From positions 1-9,199 of the forward strand of contig JAQBOT010000039.1 in assembly GCA_028287885.1 (NCBI GenBank): 9,199 bases of DNA. The letters run 5' to 3'. The notes under the pieces were generated by a model. The model was not told the DNA's origin and did no database searches. It saw nothing but the letters and a program-made list of their open reading frames with translations. The position numbers and the translations under genes were made by a program. Positions 1 through 5,490 of the stretch are shown piece after piece (the stretch's first letter is position 1; every line of letters begins with the position of its first letter). Source of the DNA: Pedobacter sp. GTDB lineage: Bacteria > Bacteroidota > Bacteroidia > Sphingobacteriales > Sphingobacteriaceae.

Positions 1-509
1 TTAAGCTGGACATCCGCTACGCCACTAAAAATAACTTCATGAAGCAGGTCATGTACAAACAAGCCCGTGCTTTTGCGCGCAGGCCCGTTGTACAGCAGCT
101 GAGGATTATTCAGGCAGAATTGAAGAAGAAGGGTTATGGATTGAAGATCTTCGATGCCTACCGCCCTTATGCGATAACCGTGGATTTTTATAAACGTGCC
201 AGTGACAAAAACTTTGTGGCCAATCCCGCAGAAGGATCCAAGCACAACCGTGGCTGTGCAGTAGATTTAACGCTCATTGATTTGAAAACCGGGAAGGATA
301 TCCCAATGCCCACACCTTACGACAGCTTTGAGCCCGCTGCAGCTCCGCACTACAACAAGCTACCAGAGCAAATCATTAAAAACCGCGACTTTCTTATCCA
401 GACTATGCAGGCACATGGATTTAAAGTGATGTACAATGAATGGTGGCACTTTGATTTTACTGGTTGGCCAAGCTATGAGCTGATGGATATCCCCTTCGAA
501 AGCCTGTAA
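1..509 (+). CDS. ddpX: D-alanyl-D-alanine dipeptidase (VanX/DdpX type, peptidase M15D), 5'-truncated
   Basis: Zinc dipeptidase expected to cleave free D-Ala-D-Ala, outside vancomycin-resistance clusters usually for recycling peptidoglycan-derived dipeptide. The reading frame is already open at base 3 and begins with the family-typical stretch LDIRYATKNNFM, so the real start lies left of the window; 168 residues are visible of the roughly 200 or more usual. Counting from the internal Met at base 39, the motifs are DAYRP (39-43, with the Arg that corresponds to VanX Arg71), SKHNRGCAVD (67-76, zinc ligands His69 and Asp76) and EWWH (134-137, catalytic Glu134 and zinc ligand His137). All catalytic residues are therefore present. 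The gene ends in TAA and converges on dacB 32 bp away. Whether it carries a signal peptide cannot be seen. The family is clear; the exact substrate in this organism is inferred. Confidence 0.9.
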   Translation, partial: KLDIRYATKNNFMKQVMYKQARAFARRPVVQQLRIIQAELKKKGYGLKIFDAYRPYAITVDFYKRASDKNFVANPAEGSKHNRGCAVDLTLIDLKTGKDIPMPTPYDSFEPAAAPHYNKLPEQIIKNRDFLIQTMQAHGFKVMYNEWWHFDFTGWPSYELMDIPFESL

Positions 510-519
510 TCTGGCGTTT

Positions 520-560
520 TAAAACTCTTCATGAATGCGTTCTAAAATTTTTCATGAATG
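520..560. repeat. Imperfect 18-bp direct repeat at the 3' end of dacB
   Basis: The copies at 520-537 and 543-560 match at 16 of 18 positions (TAAAA...TTCATGAATG) and are offset by 23 bp. The right copy encodes the last residues of DacB (IHEKF-stop on the minus strand). The left copy lies just past the stop and, read in its own frame, would give IHEEF-stop. This looks like a small tandem duplication of the gene end. Confidence 0.7.
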
Positions 561-1867
561 TAGGTTACAATCCTTGCAATTTCTGCACGCACTTCAGATG
601 TGGGCAGAACAAAGTTGTTGTTCATGAAAGAATAGATGTAAACTTTCCCTTTTTTGCTGACCACATAGCCACTTTGATTGTGGTTGTTGGAGAGACTTCC
701 TGTTTTACCAAATACGAAGGGATACTCGGTCTTCGGATATGCATTCTTCAACGTGCCTGTCTTTCCTCCCGCAGGAAGCATTCCGAACAGCCTCTTGTTG
801 TCGTGAACGGTCACATAAATAGAATCCAGCACGGAAACAATTTCCCTGGGCGTAAACAGGTTCCCTCTGGAAAGGCCAGAACCATCTACCCAGGTGGGCT
901 TACCGGGCAAATTGCTCAGGTAGTTCTGTAATATATACGCGATGGCCTTGGAGCTGCTTAAATCAGTAGAAATCTGATTCGAATAAACCAGCAACAGCTG
1001 TTCAGCAATAAAATTATCACTCGGAAGCAGCATCGCTTTGAATACGGAATCACTCTTCATGTTGTGGATTGTCTTTGCTGTTGCCGGCATTTGCATAGGT
1101 ATAACGCCAACGCGTTTTCTCAGGGTATCGCCAAGCAAATTGAGCGTCAGCAGCGTGCTTGTTTTATACGGAATTTGCTGTCGGAAGTCTGGTGCCCGGG
1201 TTGCATTTGGATAGGTGAAAACATTCTGATCTAATGCTCTGGTCACCTTGAATGTTCCTGATCTATTTGCTTTATCCATCACTACACAATTGCTTAAAGA
1301 AGCCGGACTAACCTTCAGCTTGTTTTTGTCAGTGGTAACAGCAAGCAGGTTGTCCATCAAGGGCAATTCGGTGATCTCCGCCTGGTAGTAATCATTATAA
1401 TCATCCCATGACCATCCCTGTCCATAGATTGTTCCTGAATAGCGATTTGGCGAAAAAAACAGCTTCTTTTTACTGCTCTTTAGGAATTCAAAGGCCTTCA
1501 TGCCCTTTAGTTCTGTTTGTAGAAATGAAGGATCACCCGTTCCCCAGAATATAAGTGAGTCTCCTTGCTCCACATAACGTAAAGAAGGAATGGAGTCGGG
1601 GATCATTTTTAAGCCTGCATAAAACGTAAGTAATTTGGTATTGGAGGCCGGGGTAAAATAGGTATCGGCATTCTTTCCATAGATCATTTCCTTTTTTACG
1701 GGGTCGTATAGGGCGAATCCAACATGGTATTGATCAACTATTTTCGAAGCTTTAAATTGTCGACTCACCTTATGCGCCATGCGCTGATTAAGCGAGCATG
1801 CAGAGAGAAAGATGCTGCCGGATAAGACAAAAACGCAGGCTTTTAAGTAATTCAATTTAGTTGTCAT
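542..1867 (-). CDS. dacB: D-alanyl-D-alanine carboxypeptidase/endopeptidase, PBP4 (DacB) family lipoprotein
   Basis: Low-molecular-mass penicillin-binding protein of peptidase family S13, which removes the terminal D-Ala of peptidoglycan stems and/or cuts cross-links in the periplasm. I chose the Met at 1867 (441 aa) because it gives a lipoprotein signal: KLNYLKA, a hydrophobic stretch, then lipobox LSAC with Cys24. An in-frame ATG at 1957 would add 30 unhelpful residues and run into the divergent gene. Active-site motifs: S75-N-T-K78 (nucleophile Ser75), S283-D-N285 followed by FIAEQLLL, and K388-T-G390-S. VDGSGLSRGNLFTPREIV (328-345) is also typical of the family. A second KTG (369-371) sits where family members have the GxxGTL segment and is probably not the catalytic triad. 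Length is a little below E. coli DacB (477 aa). It converges with the dipeptidase gene and diverges from the aspartyl protease gene. Confidence 0.93.
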   Translation of the reverse strand: MTTKLNYLKACVFVLSGSIFLSACSLNQRMAHKVSRQFKASKIVDQYHVGFALYDPVKKEMIYGKNADTYFTPASNTKLLTFYAGLKMIPDSIPSLRYVEQGDSLIFWGTGDPSFLQTELKGMKAFEFLKSSKKKLFFSPNRYSGTIYGQGWSWDDYNDYYQAEITELPLMDNLLAVTTDKNKLKVSPASLSNCVVMDKANRSGTFKVTRALDQNVFTYPNATRAPDFRQQIPYKTSTLLTLNLLGDTLRKRVGVIPMQMPATAKTIHNMKSDSVFKAMLLPSDNFIAEQLLLVYSNQISTDLSSSKAIAYILQNYLSNLPGKPTWVDGSGLSRGNLFTPREIVSVLDSIYVTVHDNKRLFGMLPAGGKTGTLKNAYPKTEYPFVFGKTGSLSNNHNQSGYVVSKKGKVYIYSFMNNNFVLPTSEVRAEIARIVTYIHEKF

Positions 1868-1884
1868 CTGTTGAAATAATTGTA

Positions 1885-1900
1885 TCGGAATTATTTCCGA
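1885..1900. promoter_or_regulatory. Perfect inverted repeat in the dacB/protease divergent gap (candidate operator)
   Basis: TCGGAA-TTAT-TTCCGA forms 6-bp arms around a 4-bp spacer. It lies in the 50-bp gap between the dacB start (1867) and the aspartyl protease start (1918), 17 bp from each. This central position fits a shared operator, but it could also be a leader hairpin or chance in AT-rich DNA. No full TTTG/TAnnTTTG promoter is visible for either gene; TAAATTCG on the minus strand (one mismatch to TAnnTTTG) overlaps the repeat. Confidence 0.35.
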
Positions 1901-1917
1901 ATTTATTAAATTACTTA

Positions 1918-3168
1918 ATGAAATCCTGGTTATTGAAAGCGTTTTGGTTAAACACATGGGTTAGTTTACTCTTGATAACCGTCATATGCCAGCCAGAAAC
2001 CTCTTCAGCACAAGGTTTTGAATTTAGGGGCAATCGTAAAAAAGATGCACTAGAATTCAAACTGGTTAAAAACCTGATCATCATTCCGATTTACATTAAC
2101 AAAAAAGGTCCATTTAACTTTATTCTGGATACCGGCGTAAGTCCCATGCTGGTCACAGATCCAACTATCTTAGAGGCCAGCGACTTAAAACAGGTTCGAA
2201 CCATCAAGCTCACCGGCCTAGGAAAGGGAAACGATGTAGAAGCTTTTGCTTCCAACTCACTTCAGGTTGATATCGGCAAATCCAATATGCAGAATATCCC
2301 CGCCGCCATACTCAAGAAAGATATTTTCAACCTGTCTAATTTCCTGGGTATCCATGTTCATGGAATCATCGGGTACTACTTCATCAACAGCTTCCTGGTT
2401 AAGATCAAGTATTCAAACCAGCGCCTGATTTTTTACAAACCGGGTGAGAAGGTGAAGATCAAGGGAGAACCCATTGACATCAAGTTAATATTGAATAAAC
2501 CTTATATAACTGCAGGCATTCTGGCTCCAACTGTTGGAGAGATCAATGCCAAACTGCTTATGGATAGTGGTGCCAGCAACGGCCTATCCTTAGAGTCGTA
2601 TGATGGTAAGCTCTTCCCTGAACCTAAAAAAAAGATTCCTGCAAACCTGGGCATGGGCTTTAGTGGGCTCATCAGTGGGAACATCGGTCGTGTACAAAAA
2701 GTGAAAATTGGCCCGTTTACACTTACCGACGTGATCGCGAGCTATCCGGATTATAACGACGGCGGAGCGAAAGCCACAGAAACAGGAAGAAATGGAAGTG
2801 TTGGCGCTGACTTACTGCGGCATTTTGATCTAACGATTGATTATGCCAACAACAAAGTTTACCTCAAGCCAAATAGCAATTATAAATTACCGTTTGAACA
2901 CGATATGTCAGGCTTAGAAGTATACATTGAAGAAGGAAAGTCAAACCGCTTTTACGTGGAAAGAATAGAGCCCAACTCGCCTGGAATTACAGCCGGAATT
3001 TTAGTTGGTGATGAAATTGTAAGTGTGAATTTCAATCCCGTGAAGACCATGGATCTTGAAAACATCGGCAACATATTCAAGTCCGGAGACGGTAGGACGG
3101 TTATTGTCGAAGTTTTCAGAAAGTCAGAAAACATATATAAAGTCCTAACTTTGAAAAAAAGAATATGA
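1918..3168 (+). CDS. Secreted two-half aspartyl protease with C-terminal PDZ domain
   Basis: Predicted retropepsin-like aspartic peptidase. The 416-aa product starts at ATG 1918; an in-frame TTG at 1861 would reach into dacB and bury the signal peptide. Residues 1-31 form a Sec signal (MKSWLLKAFW, hydrophobic LLLITVI, cleavage likely after SSA31). Cys24 is preceded by Ile, so it is not a good lipobox. The first half carries ILDTG (Asp71) and a later GIIGYYF segment (149-155). The second half carries LMDSG (Asp216) and GSVGADLLRHFDLTIDY (293-309). Residues about 333-415 form a PDZ domain (VERIEPNSPGITAGILVGDEIVSVN). Both catalytic Asp motifs are present, so one chain could form the active site from its two halves. 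It is transcribed divergently from dacB; the lipoprotein gene follows 53 bp later, possibly in the same transcript. The substrate is unknown; a periplasmic or secreted protein is inferred. Confidence 0.85.
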   Translation: MKSWLLKAFWLNTWVSLLLITVICQPETSSAQGFEFRGNRKKDALEFKLVKNLIIIPIYINKKGPFNFILDTGVSPMLVTDPTILEASDLKQVRTIKLTGLGKGNDVEAFASNSLQVDIGKSNMQNIPAAILKKDIFNLSNFLGIHVHGIIGYYFINSFLVKIKYSNQRLIFYKPGEKVKIKGEPIDIKLILNKPYITAGILAPTVGEINAKLLMDSGASNGLSLESYDGKLFPEPKKKIPANLGMGFSGLISGNIGRVQKVKIGPFTLTDVIASYPDYNDGGAKATETGRNGSVGADLLRHFDLTIDYANNKVYLKPNSNYKLPFEHDMSGLEVYIEEGKSNRFYVERIEPNSPGITAGILVGDEIVSVNFNPVKTMDLENIGNIFKSGDGRTVIVEVFRKSENIYKVLTLKKRI

Positions 3169-3221
3169 GGTACCGCCAATCTGAAAGGTTCATTACCTTA
3201 CTTTTACACTTTTGATTGCGT

Positions 3222-4169
3222 ATGGGGAAATTTAACCGTCTGGCTACAGTAGTCGTAGCTGGCTTGATAATAAGTGGCTGTAATTCCAAGCCACAGGATA
3301 AGGTTGTTCATCAGAAAAAGGACCCTCCTACCAGGCTGTCTTTTCTTCCAATAAAAGGAATAAAATTCTACGAAGTAAAGCGGCGTTTCAGCAGCGGTTT
3401 GTCTTTTAATGAGATGGGCTTTCAACAGGTGCCCAGCTGGACCATGCAGTTTGTCTCAAATGATTCTGTGTTGGTTTACAGTCCGCAACGCAACAAAATG
3501 CAGGGTTTTCACCTCCTGTATGACCACGCGGATGTTTATAATTTCGCTGGTGAGTGGTTTAGGATCAAAAAGGTCGAGAAAGACAGCATGCAAATGCAGC
3601 GCCTGAGTTTGAAAGGTCAAATCATCGCGCATGACATCCGTTCAGATGTGCGAATGACTTTTTATTCCGAAGACTACATCCAAAATGTCCTACATACCAA
3701 TGTACAAACACTGCAACGACCTTCCTCTGCTGACACCGCTTTTATCAGAAAGTTGGTTGCCAAGTCCGAGCAAAATCCAACCAATGCAACGGCTGCTTTT
3801 GGAGGAACATCGCCGGTAGAATTCAGGCCCATTAGCCCGGCTATTCGCGTAGAGAAACTCAGCTCTGTCGATAAACTATCGGGGAAAAGTGAGTCATACG
3901 ATTATCTATACCCCGAATACAGCATTAAAATTCATAATGCCTATCAGGACTTTGGCTATGCGTTTACATGTGTGGTCGACAAGAACGGCAAAATCCATCT
4001 GGATACCTTCAGAAATGACATGCCTGAATATTACGAAAAGCGGAAGAAAGTTCTTGAAGGTATCATTTCAGTTTATCTGCAAAATTTGTTGAAAGTAAAA
4101 CCCGCAACAACCTTAGGCATACCACATTCCAGTCAGATTACCTTAAATGTCTCCGGCACAATCAAATAG
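3222..4169 (+). CDS. Uncharacterised lipoprotein, possible TonB C-terminal-like tail
   Basis: I do not recognise a named family. The 315-aa product begins at ATG 3222; an in-frame TTG at 3216 adds only two residues. It has a lipoprotein signal: GKFNR, a hydrophobic core, and lipobox ISGC with Cys20. The residues after the Cys (NSKPQDK) are not strongly acidic, so a surface-export signal is not obvious. Residues 40-165 look like mixed beta structure without a motif I know. The C-terminus contains FTCVVDKNGKI (248-258), a helix-like stretch (270-291) and KPATTLGIPHSSQITLNV (293-310). The order 'VxxxGKI strand - helix - KPA..G.P....ITLxV strand' resembles the TonB C-terminal fold; this is inference. 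Upstream, the gap contains TACTTTTA (3199-3206), a weak -7-like match that could serve as a promoter, though readthrough from the protease gene is equally possible. Confidence 0.72.
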   Translation: MGKFNRLATVVVAGLIISGCNSKPQDKVVHQKKDPPTRLSFLPIKGIKFYEVKRRFSSGLSFNEMGFQQVPSWTMQFVSNDSVLVYSPQRNKMQGFHLLYDHADVYNFAGEWFRIKKVEKDSMQMQRLSLKGQIIAHDIRSDVRMTFYSEDYIQNVLHTNVQTLQRPSSADTAFIRKLVAKSEQNPTNATAAFGGTSPVEFRPISPAIRVEKLSSVDKLSGKSESYDYLYPEYSIKIHNAYQDFGYAFTCVVDKNGKIHLDTFRNDMPEYYEKRKKVLEGIISVYLQNLLKVKPATTLGIPHSSQITLNVSGTIK

Positions 4170-4205
4170 CTCCAGGCTACTTTATTCGGAGGTCATTTTC
4201 AAAAA

Positions 4206-4223
4206 AAAAAGCATTTGCTTTTT
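4206..4223 (+). terminator. Weak AT-rich hairpin with T-run after the lipoprotein gene
   Basis: AAAAAGC-ATTT-GCTTTTT forms a 7-bp stem with a 4-nt loop, preceded by an A10 run that starts at 4201. It lies 37 bp beyond the stop of the lipoprotein gene and could end transcription in either direction. The stem has only two G-C pairs and overlaps the candidate -33 element of cspA, so this call is tentative. Confidence 0.35.
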
Positions 4224-4245
4224 ATTATAAAAATTTCCTACCTTG
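4214..4245 (+). promoter_or_regulatory. Candidate Bacteroidota-type promoter of the cold shock gene
   Basis: TTTG (4214-4217) is followed after 21 bp by TACCTTG (4239-4245). The Bacteroidota primary sigma factor consensus is TTTG, about 17-23 bp, then TAnnTTTG. The -7 element here is one T short of TACCTTTG. It would give a leader of only about 20 nt before the ATG at 4273, not the long leader of the E. coli cspA mRNA. Confidence 0.45.
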
Positions 4246-4272
4246 CACACTTAATTTTTTAATATTAATACA

Positions 4273-4464
4273 ATGCAAGAAGGAACAGTAAAATTTTTCA
4301 ATGTAACTAAAGGATTCGGATTCATCGTACCAGCTAATGGCGATAGCGAAATTTTTGTACATTCAACAGGCCTAATCGATGAAATTCGTGAAAATGACAA
4401 AGTAGAATACGATGTTGAAAGCGGAAAAAAAGGTTTGAATGCGATCAATGTTAAAGTAATCTAG
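4273..4464 (+). CDS. cspA: Cold shock domain protein, CspA family
   Basis: Small single-stranded nucleic-acid-binding beta-barrel protein (63 aa), in the usual size range for bacterial Csp proteins. The sequence opens with QEGTVKFFN, contains RNP1-like KGFGFI (residues 13-18), RNP2-like IFVHS (27-31) and ends in GLNAINVKVI, so the whole cold shock domain is present. Its role as RNA chaperone or transcription antiterminator is established for the family; whether this copy is cold-induced cannot be read from the sequence. The gene is a stand-alone unit, with a promoter-like element upstream and a strong intrinsic terminator 23 bp downstream. The leader is AT-rich (TTAATTTTTTAATATTAATACA) with no Shine-Dalgarno sequence. 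The symbol is used in the family sense, since genomes of this phylum often carry several copies. Confidence 0.93.
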   Translation: MQEGTVKFFNVTKGFGFIVPANGDSEIFVHSTGLIDEIRENDKVEYDVESGKKGLNAINVKVI

Positions 4465-4487
4465 ATTATTATAAACAATATTCGTAC

Positions 4488-4517
4488 AAGCTTCCCGAGG
4501 ATCTCGGGAAGCTTTTT
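4488..4517 (+). terminator. Strong Rho-independent terminator of cspA
   Basis: AAGCTTCCCGAG (4488-4499) pairs perfectly with CTCGGGAAGCTT (4503-4514) around a GAT loop. The 12-bp stem is followed directly by Ts to 4517. Located 23 bp after the cspA stop codon, it isolates that gene from ybeY. It is the clearest terminator in the window. Confidence 0.93.
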
Positions 4518-4583
4518 CGTTTAACAGGCTTTTAAAATTTATTTACAAGCACCTAGGATCAAGGGCGCAATGGTATAAATCAC

Positions 4584-4591
4584 TAAATTTG
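4584..4591 (+). promoter_or_regulatory. -7 promoter element upstream of ybeY
   Basis: TAAATTTG matches the Bacteroidota -7 consensus TAnnTTTG exactly, 20 bp before the ybeY ATG. No TTTG lies at the expected -33 distance, so the promoter is only half supported. The strong cspA terminator upstream means ybeY needs a promoter in this gap. Confidence 0.5.
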
Positions 4592-4611
4592 CAGTCGATA
4601 ATCAAACTTGA

Positions 4612-5049
4612 ATGCCAAAATCTGCAATACATTTTTTCACAGAAGACATCAGCTTTACCTTAAAGCATAAGACAATCATCAAGAACTGGTTGAAAGAGGC
4701 CGTTGCTGCAGAAGGATACGTATTAGCGGAGTTAAACTTCATCTTCTGCTCAGACGAATATTTACTGGGCATGAACCAACAATATCTAAATCACGACACG
4801 TATACTGATGTAATCACTTTTGATAACTCAGAAGCGCCCAAAACGATTGTAGGAGACATTTTTATCAGTGTTGACCGGATAAAGGAAAATGCAGGCCAGT
4901 TTTCACGTGATTTCATTGACGAAATGTGTCGGGTCATGGTCCATGGAACCCTGCACCTGCTGGGCTACAAGGATAAAACGAAAGCGGCGAAGTTGTTGAT
5001 GACAGAGAAAGAAGATCTTTACCTTTCAAAACTCGTCCTGAAATCATAG
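4612..5049 (+). CDS. ybeY: Endoribonuclease YbeY, 16S rRNA maturation and ribosome quality control
   Basis: Metal-dependent RNase needed for 16S rRNA 3'-end processing and late 30S quality control in the cytoplasm. The 145-aa product has the usual length and the family blocks LNHDTYTDVITFDN (59-72), IVGDIFISVDRI (79-90) and HGTLHLLGYKD (111-121). The classical ligand pattern is HxxxHxxxxxH; here the first two histidines are His111 and His115, while the third position is Asp121. From memory, Bacteroidota YbeY proteins often read GYxDK here, so this is probably a lineage trait and Asp can still bind the metal. Start ATG 4612 has no Shine-Dalgarno sequence, as is normal in this phylum. It is preceded by an exact -7 element and followed by a 441-bp gap, so it seems to be transcribed alone. 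Confidence 0.95.
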   Translation: MPKSAIHFFTEDISFTLKHKTIIKNWLKEAVAAEGYVLAELNFIFCSDEYLLGMNQQYLNHDTYTDVITFDNSEAPKTIVGDIFISVDRIKENAGQFSRDFIDEMCRVMVHGTLHLLGYKDKTKAAKLLMTEKEDLYLSKLVLKS

Positions 5050-5141
5050 CTAGCGGCCCAAGCGTCTTTTTAAATTACCTTAACATACACGAACACCTTA
5101 CTTCTACCCTGCCCAAGGAAACCGTATGAACTGGCACTTAT

Positions 5142-5333
5142 GTGTCCCGGATAACCTATGCTGAAGCTGTGGGTTTGCTTCGCCTTGAGCTAAGGCATAG
5201 GCATAGACTAGGCATAGCTTTGCCGGAGCAATTGCACAGTGAAAAACAGCCTTTTGAAATGCAAAAGGCTTCATGGCTCCAAGGCTTCTTTAAGGTATTG
5301 AATCGGGCCTTGATGAAAGATTATTTACACTAA
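5142..5333 (+). CDS. Doubtful small ORF, 63 codons, GTG start
   Basis: This is the only ORF of note in the ybeY-uup gap and does not shadow another gene. It starts at GTG 5142 (the frame is open from 5130) and ends at TAA 5333. The predicted 63-residue product is basic, with no signal peptide, membrane helix or motif that I recognise. Against it: a GTG start, AGG/AGA/CGG arginine codons unlike neighbouring genes, and overlap with a strong hairpin and short direct repeats. It could be an orphan gene, a gene remnant or chance. The non-coding reading is more likely. Confidence 0.15.
   Translation: MSRITYAEAVGLLRLELRHRHRLGIALPEQLHSEKQPFEMQKASWLQGFFKVLNRALMKDYLH
5248..5270 (-). repeat. 9-bp perfect inverted repeat, possible minus-strand terminator
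   Basis: AGCCTTTTG and CAAAAGGCT flank a 5-nt loop. Read on the minus strand the hairpin is followed by GTTTTTC, a short T-run, so it could stop minus-strand transcription. No minus-strand gene is visible nearby, and there is no T-run on the plus strand. It may instead be the stem of an unknown transcript. Confidence 0.4.
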
Positions 5334-5445
5334 GTACCTTGATCGCTGTTGAAAATACTTCATCAAAACTCACTATGGCCAAGAAACAGGCGTTAAATTT
5401 ACACTCCGCTTAAATGCCGCAATCTCACAGCAAAATTTTAATGCT

Positions 5446-5453
5446 TACTTTTG
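5446..5453 (+). promoter_or_regulatory. -7 promoter element upstream of uup
   Basis: TACTTTTG matches TAnnTTTG exactly, 37 bp before the TTG start of uup. No TTTG is found at -33 spacing. It would start a transcript covering uup and the small membrane protein gene, perhaps also mnmG. Confidence 0.5.
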
Positions 5454-5490
5454 TACAAATTTCTCATACTAATATCGTTAACAACACACA

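Larger units (their letters stand above)
5050..5490. other. 441-bp gap between ybeY and uup
   Basis: No recognisable gene or known RNA family is visible. From left to right it holds three AGGCATAG copies (starting at 5193, 5199 and 5210), a 9-bp hairpin (5248-5270), two AAGGCTTC copies (5265 and 5281), a DnaA-box-like TTATTTACA (5321-5329) and a -7-like element close to uup. A doubtful ORF spans 5142-5333. I see no tRNA T-loop signature and no transposase remnant. Confidence 0.6.

Noticed and set aside
1..509. Vancomycin resistance cluster
   Set aside because: Only the VanX-like gene is visible; such dipeptidases are common outside van operons and no VanA, VanH or VanRS is present here.
554..931. 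Plus-strand ORF of 125 codons opposite dacB
   Set aside because: It is antisense to the conserved C-terminal half of DacB and has no family-like features.
1861..1917. TTG start at 1861 for the aspartyl protease
   Set aside because: It would overlap dacB and place 19 residues before a good signal peptide; ATG 1918 is preferred.
1868..1957. 30-residue N-terminal extension of DacB from the ATG at 1957
   Set aside because: It would overlap the divergent protease gene and move the lipoprotein signal with Cys24 away from the N-terminus.
4904..4909. CACGTG core in ybeY (TTTTCACGTGATTTC)
   Set aside because: Only about 10/16 to parS; the right flank does not fit.
5050..5490. tRNA, tmRNA or known riboswitch in the ybeY-uup gap
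   Set aside because: No GGTTCGAATCC-like T-loop, no tag-peptide reading frame and no recognisable aptamer core was found.
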